Assembly (NCBI RefSeq): GCF_014841565.1
Contig: NZ_JACYUD010000001.1
Coordinates: 984,753 to 1,048,752, forward strand
Direction of reading: 5' to 3'
DNA from: Rhizobium sp. CFBP 8762
Lineage (GTDB): Bacteria; Pseudomonadota; Alphaproteobacteria; Rhizobiales; Rhizobiaceae
Length of the DNA stretch: 64,000 nucleotides
Below are positions 52,011 to 59,860 of this stretch, in pieces; the first letter of the stretch is position 1; every line of letters starts with the position of its first letter. A program made the translations under genes and the position numbers. The notes beneath the pieces were generated by a model. That model saw only the letters and a program-made list of their open reading frames with translations. It ran no database searches and was not told where the DNA came from.

Positions 52011-52898
52011 TCACAGCTTATCCCCAGGTCGAGTTGTCGAGCGGCGGCGGCGGCGCGGGATGCCGAGCGCGTCGGGATCGGTGGGTACGAAGGACAGGAT
52101 TTCGGGGCCGCCGACGCATTGCTCGATGGCCAGGCGATAGCCCGGCAGCGGCTGGCGGCGGACAATGTCGCGCAGGTCGTAGGCGAAATGCTTGAGCGGC
52201 GAGAGGCTGCCGGACTTCGCGTGCAGATGCGGAAAATCGAAGCTCCAGCCGAACTCTTGTTTGCCACCATGCTTGCGCACAAGGCGGTACAGCCAGCGCT
52301 CCAGCCCGCCGGTCAGCCCGAAGTAGTTGCGGTCGATGGTCAGGACCAAAGCATCGTCGAGGACCGCGCCGTAGAACCAGTCGGGGACGATCAGTTCGAG
52401 CCCGAGCGGTCGGCCCCGATGGTCGGCGCGCTCCTTCCATTCGTTGATCCAGGAGAAGCGGTGCATCCGCCGCTCGGTGGGCTGGCGGATGGATGTCGCG
52501 ATGGTGGTGGATTGAAGTCGGTCGAGCGCGGCCTTCAAACGGTCGTAGTCCCGGAGCGACACGCCGCGGCCGATGAAGTTCAAAATCTCATATGGGGTGG
52601 TCGCCATCAGGCGTGACGGACGCAGGCCGACGTCACGGGCCTCGACGATTTGCGAGGCCGCCCAGATCAGGACATCGGCATCCCAGATCGTCGCCATGCC
52701 GTGTTCGGGCACGGCTTCGACACGGATTTTCACCGAGCCGGCCTTGAAGTCGATCGGCGCCAAGCGCTTCGACTTGGCAAGCGAGAAGAACGGATAGGCC
52801 ATGAGGTCCTGCGCATCTCGCGGCGCGAGATCGCCGGGCAGCGCCCGGAACAGATCGAGCTGCGCACGCTCATCGTGTTGTGTGTGGCGGAACGACAT
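52011..52898 (-). CDS. repA: RepA-type plasmid replication initiator
   Basis: Protein of 295 residues of the plasmid replication initiator A family (winged-helix initiator): FFSLAKSKRLAPIDFKAGSVKIRVEAVPEHGMATIWDADVLIWAASQIVEA and a second winged region RNYFGLTGGLERWLYRLVRKHGGKQEFGWSFDFPHLHAKSGS. It binds iterons and opens the origin, so the excised ICE may replicate as a plasmid. ATG 52898 is chosen; the frame to 53021 overlaps the HTH gene. Confidence 0.92.
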   Translation of the reverse strand: MSFRHTQHDERAQLDLFRALPGDLAPRDAQDLMAYPFFSLAKSKRLAPIDFKAGSVKIRVEAVPEHGMATIWDADVLIWAASQIVEARDVGLRPSRLMATTPYEILNFIGRGVSLRDYDRLKAALDRLQSTTIATSIRQPTERRMHRFSWINEWKERADHRGRPLGLELIVPDWFYGAVLDDALVLTIDRNYFGLTGGLERWLYRLVRKHGGKQEFGWSFDFPHLHAKSGSLSPLKHFAYDLRDIVRRQPLPGYRLAIEQCVGGPEILSFVPTDPDALGIPRRRRRSTTRPGDKL

Positions 52899-52909
52899 GG
52901 CAGGTCGTC

Positions 52910-53191
52910 TCAGCGCGGCTGGCGGCCGGCGAAGCGGCGATCGGAAGGCTCCTGCCTCTTGGCTGGAAGCACCGCGCCGCGCGGATCGGAGGTCGAGCTG
53001 ACGAGGCCGCGATCGGCCCAAGTCTGGAGATCCTCGATGGCGTAGACGACTCGGCCGCCGAGCTTCCGGTAAGCCGGGCCGGTGCCGTAGGTGCGATGCT
53101 TCTCAAGCGTGCGCTCGGAAAGTCCGAGGAAGCGTGCTGCCTCCTGCGTGCGCAGGTAGCGTGGCGGGATGCCGGCGGTAGTTTCGGCCAT
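52910..53191 (-). CDS. Small helix-turn-helix DNA-binding protein
   Basis: Protein of 93 residues with an excisionase/MerR-like HTH (YLRTQEAARFLGLSERTLEKHRTYGTGPAYRKLGGRVVYAIEDLQTWAD). It lies 11 bases before repA on the same strand and likely controls repA or acts as a directionality factor. Confidence 0.9.
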   Translation of the reverse strand: MAETTAGIPPRYLRTQEAARFLGLSERTLEKHRTYGTGPAYRKLGGRVVYAIEDLQTWADRGLVSSTSDPRGAVLPAKRQEPSDRRFAGRQPR

Positions 53192-53329
53192 TGTCGAGCC
53201 TCCGTGGTCTCATCGGGGGCCGCTGCCGTCAGGCGGCGGTTCGAGAGCACGGTGGCGTGAAGACGGTGGGTCGGACGATGTCGAAGATAGGAATCTAATT
53301 TCGACACGCCTCAGGCGATTGATGGCGGC

Positions 53330-54086
53330 CTATGATCGGCGGGGTCGGCGCAGGAGGGAGCGGTAACCGCCTTCCACGAGTTTCACGCCGTCACGCACGA
53401 GGCGGATCGTCGTTTCACGAACCGAGTTTCCGACCCAGGATTGCGCGTCGATCTGGTAACCGAGAAAAAGGATTTCGCCGATGGCGCGGTAGGTCTCACC
53501 CGCATAGTGCGCGTCGACCGCTCGAAGCATCGTACGCATTCGCTGGCGTCGTGGGGTGGTCAGGCGTTCGTCTGGAGCGGTCTTGCGCCTCCACATCGTC
53601 GACCAAAAGCGGTCGATCGCCTGGAGCCGATCCGGCGTGATGTCGTCGAGTATGACGAGGGCGGCGAGCGATGCGTCACCGGCTTCGCCGTGAAAAGCGA
53701 TGTCGAACATCTGGCCATTGGCGGCAAGACGAATGGACTCATCGGCAGAAAGGTGCGTGGGGGAAATTATTTCGCTAGTTACCCCTCTGCCAGCGGGCGA
53801 TGCCGGTGACGGAGCGAGGAGAAGTTTGAACGGATCGGCGGTAAGGGTCCAGGAGATAACCGTGGTCAAGGCATTGAGGGCTGGGTCTGTAGCAAAAAGA
53901 CAACCCCCAATGATCAGACAGAGCCCTTGCTTTGTCTGGAGCGAGGTGGCCGGCTTGCTGTAATTCCGCGTATTCGCGGCGGTAGTCGCGATTTCTCCGC
54001 AGAAACTCCCACGCGATATCTGGCGCACTTAGGCCGTCGATATAGTCATAGGCCGAGCCAGTTCTCCAACTTCCTTCCTCAGACAT
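53330..54086 (-). pseudogene. DUF2285 regulator gene with a frameshift
   Basis: The N-terminal part starts at ATG 54086 (MSEEGSWRTGSAYDYIDGLSAPDIAWEFLRRNRDYRREY), the usual opening of DUF2285 proteins. It runs to KARALSDHWGLSF, then leaves the frame. The correct continuation (ATDPALNALTTVISWTLTADP) is in the next frame from about 53893 to 53330, with the DUF2285 end (VETTIRLVRDGVKLVEGGYRSLL-like). One extra base in the A5 tract 53894-53898 explains the break. Mutation or sequence error. Confidence 0.82.
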
Positions 54087-54210
54087 GCTTTTTCCTCTCC
54101 AGCCGCGCCTCTCTGAAGCGAGCAATGCAGAGAACACGATTCCAAGTTGTCTTAGGCTTGGGAAGTTCGAAGGTGGCGCGACGTGATGCAGGTTCTGCAT
54201 CACTGGTCGA

Positions 54211-54474
54211 TCAGTGGTAACTCGACCGGACCAGATGGCGAAAGCCGTTCTCCGTCATCCATTTCGCCCGGGCCAGGTGGCTGGTGTAGACGCGCTCAGC
54301 CCGCTGGGCCTCATTGTCTGGATCGAGGCCGAATATAACGGCGACCGCTTCTTCCCAGCACGCCCCGTCGGCCTCGGCGTCCAGCAGTCGCAGATAGGTT
54401 TTCAGGTGCTCGCGATCATACGGCGTGAGCACGGCGCTCTCAGGTGGTTCGTCTAGGAAGTCTGTCTTGGTCAC
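54211..54474 (-). CDS. Conserved small protein beside the DUF2285 gene
   Basis: Protein of 87 residues (MTKTDFLDEPPESAVLTPYDREHLKTYLRLLDAEADGACWEEAVAVIFGLDPDNEAQRAE...WMTENGFRHL). Charged and probably helical, with no signal sequence. I recognise it as a small protein that regularly precedes DUF2285 genes on such elements, but know no function. Confidence 0.8.
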   Translation of the reverse strand: MTKTDFLDEPPESAVLTPYDREHLKTYLRLLDAEADGACWEEAVAVIFGLDPDNEAQRAERVYTSHLARAKWMTENGFRHLVRSSYH

Positions 54475-54603
54475 ACCGGTCCCCTGACGTCATTCTTATC
54501 CATTCCGGTGGCATTTGTTAACCTTGTCTTGGTTGCATCGCAGCAAAATATACGCCGGTGATGCCAAAGGCGTGCCGGGGGCACGCGGTTGGCAAGGGAG
54601 ACG

Positions 54604-54849
54604 TTATCGCCTGTCGATTTTCCCACGAACCACCATCACTCCTTCGCCTTGGTCGGTGGTCAGGAGGAGGATGCCATGGCCCTCAAGCGCCCGACGCACC
54701 TGATCGCGTGTGGTCTCATACACCTCGAGCCCGCTTGCGGATTCGAGGCGCTTGAGCGCGGTCAGTGATACCTGGGCCTTGTCAGCGAGCGTCTCCTGAT
54801 TCCATCCAAGCAACGCGCGTGCGGCCCGCGATTGTCGGGCGGTGATCAT
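54604..54849 (-). CDS. XRE-family transcriptional regulator
   Basis: Protein of 81 residues that is almost only a Cro/CI-type HTH: ARQSRAARALLGWNQETLADKAQVSLTALKRLESASGLEVYETTRDQVRRALEGHGILLL. It begins at ATG 54849. It is likely the repressor that keeps transfer or maintenance genes silent; its target cannot be read here. Confidence 0.9.
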   Translation of the reverse strand: MITARQSRAARALLGWNQETLADKAQVSLTALKRLESASGLEVYETTRDQVRRALEGHGILLLTTDQGEGVMVVRGKIDRR

Positions 54850-55001
54850 GCATGATCACCTCCCACTCAGACCGACGCGTACACCAGAACTACGACTATA
54901 ATAGTCGCTCTTGAGCGGCGATGCTACCTGAGACTGCCTATGCGGCTGAGGCTGACAACCATTGGGCCTCCAACTGATTCGGTCGCCCGCAGAAGCGTTT
55001 G

Positions 55002-55028
55002 GCCCCGCCCGGATTGTCCGGGCGGGGC
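55002..55028. terminator. Strong GC hairpin after the second DUF736 gene
   Basis: GCCCCGCCCGGA (55002-55013) and TCCGGGCGGGGC (55017-55028) pair over 12 bases with a 3-base loop, 12 bases after the DUF736 stop on the minus strand. There is no T run, so it may stop or stabilise the transcript rather than being a classical terminator. Confidence 0.65.
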
Positions 55029-55040
55029 GTCCCGCTGGCC

Positions 55041-55370
55041 TTATTCGCCGTTGCGGCGGCCGTTAGGGCGGGACCAGATGAGGCTGAAGCCTTCGCCGTC
55101 CTCGTCGTCGAAGAGGTTGGCGTAGATCGGGGCGTTGAAGCTGGGATCATCGAGCTTCAGACCCAGGTAGGCGCGACCCTCGTTGGAGGTCTTGGACCAG
55201 GCGGCGCCGATCTCTGCGCGGCCGACGAAGACGCGGTGGCTGGGGGCGTTCTCGCCGTTGGCGCGGGCCTCGGGGACGATGCGGACGTTTTTGGTCTGAA
55301 CGCTGAGAGTGACGATTTCGCCGGTGAACTCGTTGTTGCCGGTCTTCTTGAAGGTGCCGATGGTCGCCAT
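55041..55370 (-). CDS. Second DUF736 protein
   Basis: Protein of 109 residues: MATIGTFKKTGNNEFTGEIVTLSVQTKNVRIVPEARANGENAPSHRVFVGRAEIGAAWSKTS with FSLIWSRPNGRRNGE at the end. Its similarity to the DUF736 protein at 49485 is clear but distant. Function unknown. ATG 55370 has AAGGAGAAC upstream; a structured leader precedes it. Confidence 0.92.
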   Translation of the reverse strand: MATIGTFKKTGNNEFTGEIVTLSVQTKNVRIVPEARANGENAPSHRVFVGRAEIGAAWSKTSNEGRAYLGLKLDDPSFNAPIYANLFDDEDGEGFSLIWSRPNGRRNGE

Positions 55371-55945
55371 GGTAGTTCTCCTTGAACTCTGTTCCGAGCC
55401 CGCACCATTGCGGCCTCGATGGCGATCGACAGGCCGGAGGCGATTGACGGCGCACCCCGCAGGGGCCTGACAGCAAAGGAGGGGCTTTCTTGGCTCGCGA
55501 GGAATGACGGCGCAGCCGGCAGGGGAAGAAAGTTTCGACGCCGCTGTTGCGGCATAGGCGATCGAGGCGCAGCCGACCTTCGGCCAGATCAGCCCATTGA
55601 AGAGGCCGTTTTGGAGCGGTCGACCTGATAGAGACGCATCACAGGAGAACGTGGCGACCATTCCGAACCGATAGGCCGTGACGACGCCTGACACCGCGGT
55701 TCAAACCAGTTCCGCCAGACGCTACGTTCCGCCGACTCCTGCCCGTCGCCCACGAGATCGCCCCTCTCGGCACTCGCGCCGTCGGGCGTGCTGTCACGGC
55801 TTTGCCCCCAAGCGCTATCACCGAGGGTATGGCGCGTCAGTTGGGTTAGCCGTCGATCCGATCAACGCGATTGCAAACGACCCTGCCGACGAGAAGCGCG
55901 GCATGTAGACATCGACCCGCCGTCCTGCCGCCGCCAGCAACAGTG
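55371..55945. other. Structured 575-base leader/intergenic region
   Basis: No gene recognised. It contains a near-exact direct repeat with consensus TGACGGCGCANCCNGCAGGG at 55445 and 55505 (60-base period) and a hairpin, CTTTCTT (55485-55491) with AAGAAAG (55526-55532), about 115 bases before the DUF736 start. It resembles the leader at 58500-58680. Confidence 0.5.
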
Positions 55946-56386
55946 TCAGGCGCGCGCGAGGTTCTGCCCGGTTGGCCCGGGCGCGGCCATTGCTGTGACC
56001 CGGATCAGCGCAGTGACGCCGACGGCGATTGCGCCGATGACGGAGAAGATGATCTGCCAGGTGTCGGAGGGCATGGTGTGTTTCACGATGCCATGGGTCG
56101 CGTGGTAGCCGGCGAGCGCCGCAGGCGCGACGAAGGCGAGTGCGATCGCGAGCCGTATCCAGAGCGGACGGACGAAGGCGAGCAGGAACTGGCCGAGGCC
56201 GAGCGTCAGCGCGGCGGCGGCGAGGCCGACGAGGATCGCCCCGAGCCAACCGGCGCCGGTCTGAAAGGCCCAAGTCCCGGCGCTGACGCCTGCGAAGAAC
56301 GGCAGAGCGAAGACAGCGAGTGTGAACAAGAGCCAGCACAGAGCGACGATCGCCGCAATGCTGCAGAGGACTCCAATGAAGATCAT
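55946..56386 (-). CDS. Conserved small multi-span membrane protein
   Basis: Protein of 146 residues with about four membrane helices (MIFIGVLCSIAAIVALCWLLFTLAVFALPFF; LGAILVGLAAAALTLGLGQFLL; IRLAIALAFVAPAALAGY; IIFSVIGAIAVGVTALIRV). No family with a known function; similar proteins occur in this position of related ICEs as far as I recall. ATG 56386 has GGAGAAC upstream. Confidence 0.8.
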   Translation of the reverse strand: MIFIGVLCSIAAIVALCWLLFTLAVFALPFFAGVSAGTWAFQTGAGWLGAILVGLAAAALTLGLGQFLLAFVRPLWIRLAIALAFVAPAALAGYHATHGIVKHTMPSDTWQIIFSVIGAIAVGVTALIRVTAMAAPGPTGQNLARA

Positions 56387-56488
56387 GGTGGTGTTCTCCG
56401 TGAAAGACAGGTTTGACGGTCGCGCCTCCACCACCACCACGGCGCGATGCCAGTATAGCCGAAGAGAAGGCGGCACGGGAGCCCGCGA

Positions 56489-56656
56489 TCAGCGGGCGAA
56501 GGGATCGATCTCGTGAACGATGGCGGCGAATTCGCCGTCATATTCGCCGGCGGGCATGACGCCCATGGTGCCGTCGCCCGCCTGGAAGATGACGATGGTG
56601 ACCATGAGGGTGGTGGCGAGGCTGAAGGCGAAGGCGTGAGCTTGATTGAGGGACAT
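56489..56656 (-). CDS. Small single-span membrane protein
   Basis: Protein of 55 residues: MSLNQAHAFAFSLATTLMVTIVIFQ membrane segment and an acidic tail (GEYDGEFAAIVHEIDPFAR). No function known. ATG 56656 has AGGAG 11 bases upstream; the longer in-frame start (56734) would place basic residues before the helix and is less likely. Confidence 0.6.
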   Translation of the reverse strand: MSLNQAHAFAFSLATTLMVTIVIFQAGDGTMGVMPAGEYDGEFAAIVHEIDPFAR

Positions 56657-56993
56657 CTGACCGGCTCCTGTCTTGGAGGCGGGAGACCATCTCCCGCGCG
56701 ACAGGCGCCCGATTTGTCCGGCCGATGGCCGCAATCACCGCGCAGGCGAAGCCGGAGCGGCGGCACGCTTTGCGTAGTCCGACCCTTTACGGGTTGATGG
56801 CGTCAGGCCAGCGGCTGGACCAAGGATCAGCGCAATGGAAGCTGGAGATGGTTTTTCCGCCATGACCGGGGCCACGATGGGGTCGCGTGTTCAATGCTTT
56901 CGCGCCCTAGCCTCGTTGCCGTGCGGCCCGTCGTTATGCTGCCGACATGGGCCGGTAAGGTCATGCAAAGCGCAACAGCCGAGGGGGATACCC
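56657..56993. other. 337-base region without a supported gene
   Basis: Divergent space between the minus-strand small membrane protein and the plus-strand flavin reductase. It must carry promoters for both; I see no palindrome or ORF worth listing. Confidence 0.4.
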
Positions 56994-57554
56994 GTGCCGA
57001 AACTGCCGAAGAAGACCGACTTCCCCGTCAGCCAGGTGCGGCGCTATCTGGAGCCCGGCCCGATCGTGCTGGTGTCGTCGAAGTGGCAGGGCGCGACGAA
57101 CATCATGACGCTCGGCTGGCATACGATCCTGGAGTTTTCGCCGTCACTCGTCGGCATGATGATTTCCGCCGGAAATCACAGCCACCGCATGATCCGCGAA
57201 AGCCGGGAGTGCGTCATCAATCTGCCGACGACGGCGCTGACCGATACCGTGGTCGGGATCGGCAATACGTCGGGAGCCGACATCGACAAGTTCGCCAAGT
57301 TCGATCTCACGGCGGAAGACGTGAGCGCGGTCGATGCGCCGCTGATCGGCGAATGCCATGCCAGCTTTGAGTGCCGCCTTCACGACGATGCGCTGGTCGA
57401 GAAGTACAATTTCTTCATTTTCGAGGTGGTGAAGGCGCACGTCGCCGTGTCGCCGAAGCATCCCGAGACGTTGCACTACACCGGCGAGGGCGTGTTCGTG
57501 ATGTCCGGCAAGGTCATCAGTCGGAGGTCGCTGTTCCGACCTGAGATGCTGTGA
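56994..57554 (+). CDS. Flavin reductase family protein
   Basis: Protein of 186 residues with the FMN-binding split-barrel pattern of flavin reductase/flavoredoxin proteins (RRYLEPGPIVLVSSKWQGATNIMTLGWHTILEFSPSLVGMMISAGNHSHRMIRESRECVINLP). It reduces free flavin or carries electrons. Start GTG 56994 has GAGGGGG 7 bases upstream. Plus-strand cargo in an otherwise minus-strand block. Confidence 0.9.
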   Translation: MPKLPKKTDFPVSQVRRYLEPGPIVLVSSKWQGATNIMTLGWHTILEFSPSLVGMMISAGNHSHRMIRESRECVINLPTTALTDTVVGIGNTSGADIDKFAKFDLTAEDVSAVDAPLIGECHASFECRLHDDALVEKYNFFIFEVVKAHVAVSPKHPETLHYTGEGVFVMSGKVISRRSLFRPEML

Positions 57555-57563
57555 AGGCAGCGC

Positions 57564-58499
57564 TCACGCGCCGCCTCCCTTCTGGCGGAAATCGAACAGC
57601 GGGATACCGAGCTTCCTCGCCTTGTCGGCGAGGTTGTCCTGAATACCGGTGCCGGGGAATACGATCACCCCGATCGGCAGGACGTCGAGCATCTGATCGT
57701 TGCGCTTGAACGGTGCGGCCTTGGCGTGTTTCGTCCAGTCGGGGGCGAAGCCGACCTGTGGCACCTTGCGGGCGTCGGCCCATTTCGCCGCGATCTTCTC
57801 GGCGCCCTTCGGCGACTTGCCGTGAAGCAGCACCATGTCGGGGTGCTTGGCGTGGACCTGATCGAGCTTGGCCCAGATCAGGTGGTGATCGTTGAAGTCG
57901 AGCCCGCCGGTGAAGGCAATCTTCGGACCGGCAGGGAGCAGCACCTGATTATCGGCGCGTTTCTTGGCGGCGAGGAAGTCCCGGCTGTCGATCATCGCCG
58001 AGGTCAGGTTGCGATGGTTGACCATCGATCCGCTGCGCGGTCGCCAGTTCGATCCGGTGTGGCGCTCATAGTGTTCGGCGGCCTGGTCGCGCATCAGCTC
58101 GAAGGCGTTGCGGCGTTCGATCATGGTCTGGCCCTCGGCCGTCAGGCGTTCCAACTCGACCGCCTTCACCTCGCTGCCGTCCTGTTCGCGCTGGCCGCGA
58201 CGCTGCGCCTGCTCGTTGTCGTCCAACTCGCGCTCGATCCGGGCGGTGGTGCGGTGGAAGAGGTTGACGGTCGACCAGAGGAGATCGTCGAGGTCGGGCT
58301 CGAGGCGGGTGTCTTCCAGGGCGACGATCAGGGCGTCGAAGATGTCGGCGATGGCGCCGGCGACATGGTCGCCCTCCGGAAGCGGTCGGGGATCGGGTTC
58401 ATCCGTGAAGGGACGGTAGCCGTAAAGCTGAAGTTCGCTGAGGACATGGTCGGTGGGGGAAGAGGCGTGGTGCGGTTCGTAGTCATCGTGCTCGCTCAT
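57564..58499 (-). CDS. DUF2493 (SLOG-like) protein
   Basis: Protein of 311 residues. The C-terminal third is the DUF2493 domain, a SLOG/Rossmann-like nucleotide-binding fold (GPKIAFTGGLDFNDHHLIWAKLDQVHAKHPDMVLLHGKSPKGAEKIAAKWADARKVPQVGFAPDWTKHAKAAPFKRNDQML). SLOG domains bind or process nucleotide derivatives. The N-terminal part is acidic and helical. ATG 58499; it ends 9 bases from the convergent flavin reductase gene. Confidence 0.9.
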   Translation of the reverse strand: MSEHDDYEPHHASSPTDHVLSELQLYGYRPFTDEPDPRPLPEGDHVAGAIADIFDALIVALEDTRLEPDLDDLLWSTVNLFHRTTARIERELDDNEQAQRRGQREQDGSEVKAVELERLTAEGQTMIERRNAFELMRDQAAEHYERHTGSNWRPRSGSMVNHRNLTSAMIDSRDFLAAKKRADNQVLLPAGPKIAFTGGLDFNDHHLIWAKLDQVHAKHPDMVLLHGKSPKGAEKIAAKWADARKVPQVGFAPDWTKHAKAAPFKRNDQMLDVLPIGVIVFPGTGIQDNLADKARKLGIPLFDFRQKGGGA

Positions 58500-58813
58500 G
58501 GGATGCTCCGTCGGTTCGACCGCGACCCTCGCGGCCTTCATGGCGACGAAAGCCGGCGGGCGGGCCGGACCTGCATCCGCAGCAAAGCGGAGGGCCGGAG
58601 CACAGCGGAGGATGACGAAGGCGGGCTATTTTGCCTCGCGATGGAAAGCGGTCCTCGGCCGCGCCGGAAAATAGTCCGCCACAGGCATTGTGGGTCCGGC
58701 CCGTTTGCTGGCCGATCGCCCTCTTGAAGGCCGGGGTGCGGTTCTCTCCGACCTGGGGATCATCCGAGCGATGCCGACGACGGCGCTCCCGCCGCCTGCA
58801 ATCTTCTTCCGGC
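58500..58813. other. Structured leader upstream of the DUF2493 gene
   Basis: No gene recognised. GGCGGGCTATTTT (58620-58632) pairs with AAAATAGTCCGCC (58668-58680) with one mismatch, 121 bases before the DUF2493 start. The sequence between this hairpin and the ATG is similar to the leader of the second DUF736 gene. Confidence 0.55.
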
Positions 58814-59860
58814 CTATGCCGCCAGCGCCATGAAGCGTGCGACGTCCTGAGGCGCGATCTGCACCCTGGCCGCTGCCCGGACACTGTCCAGGCCCTCCAT
58901 GCGAAGATCCTCGTTGAAGTCACCCAGGCTTGGAGACACCACAACCGCCTCGATCCCGGCCGCGTTCGCCCGTTCGATCAACGTCGTCATCGCACCGTCG
59001 CCAGCCGGATCATTGTCGCGGACGATATAGAGCCGGCGCAGCGTGTCGGGGAACAGGATGGCCGAGAGATGCGCCGCCGAGAGCGCCGCCGCCATCGGCA
59101 TGGTGGGCAGCGCCATTCTGATCGACAGCATCGTCTCGATGCCTTCGCCCGCCGCCATCACGTCGCCCGCCACACCGAAGCGAACGGCGTGCCCAAGGAG
59201 GTCGCCCATCGCCCGTCGCGGCGTGTCGATCGGAGCTTTGTCAGAGCCGTCGGGAGCGAGCCAGGTGCGGTGCGCGCCGGTCTGACGCCCGTCGAGATCG
59301 GTGACCGATGCGATCATCGCCGGCCAGGTCTCGGTCGGGGAATGTTCGTCGGGACGGTAATAGCAGCGGGGATGAAAGTGGAGACTTCCGGTTCCGTGCA
59401 AAGCCGTAATCGCACGGTTCCGTAGATACGTTTCTACGACAGTGCCCAAAATCGGCCGCGACATTCCAACGAGCCGTCGTGCAGCCTCGGGTGATCCCGT
59501 CGGCGCCGGTGATTTGCGTTCGCCATCATGCCAACGGTCCGGTTCGGGATGCGGCATCGACAGGAAGGTGCGCGCCTCGTCGGCGACGTCCTTGAAGTCG
59601 ACCAGGCCGCAGCTCTCGCGAATGACGTCGAGCAGATCGCCATGCTCGCCGGTCGCGGCGTCGGTCCACTTGCCGGCGGCGCCCTTGCCTGTCTCGCCGC
59701 CCTTCAGCCGCACGAACATCGAGCGGCCCGGCGTATTGCGCACATCGCCGACCAGCCAGTAACGGCCCTCCCGATGACCGGCAGAGAGGTAGTGGCGGCA
59801 CACCGCCTCGGCCTGCCGGCCGAGACGGATCGCCAGTTCGGAGGCGTCCTGCCGTGCCAT
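58814..59860 (-). CDS. Toprim-domain protein (DUF7146/primase-like)
   Basis: Protein of 348 residues: N-terminal zinc-ribbon-like/primase-related part (RQAEAVCRHYLSAGHREGRYWLVGD...RGSMFVRLKGG), then a Toprim domain with the glutamate in VMAAGEGIETMLSIRMAL and the DxD in YIVRDNDPAGDGAMTTLIERA. It would act on DNA (primase, nuclease or topoisomerase-like strand handling). The start overlaps the stop of the helicase gene (ATGA at 59857-59862), so the two are made together. Confidence 0.9.
   Translation of the reverse strand: MARQDASELAIRLGRQAEAVCRHYLSAGHREGRYWLVGDVRNTPGRSMFVRLKGGETGKGAAGKWTDAATGEHGDLLDVIRESCGLVDFKDVADEARTFLSMPHPEPDRWHDGERKSPAPTGSPEAARRLVGMSRPILGTVVETYLRNRAITALHGTGSLHFHPRCYYRPDEHSPTETWPAMIASVTDLDGRQTGAHRTWLAPDGSDKAPIDTPRRAMGDLLGHAVRFGVAGDVMAAGEGIETMLSIRMALPTMPMAAALSAAHLSAILFPDTLRRLYIVRDNDPAGDGAMTTLIERANAAGIEAVVVSPSLGDFNEDLRMEGLDSVRAAARVQIAPQDVARFMALAA

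Noticed and set aside
49485-55370. The two DUF736 genes taken as a recent tandem duplication
   Set aside because: Their proteins are too different and lie in different operons; they are old paralogues common to such elements.
57726-58727. Long plus-strand frame over the DUF2493 gene
   Set aside because: Shadow of the minus-strand gene in GC-rich DNA; no start site, no family pattern, and the opposite strand has a recognised domain.
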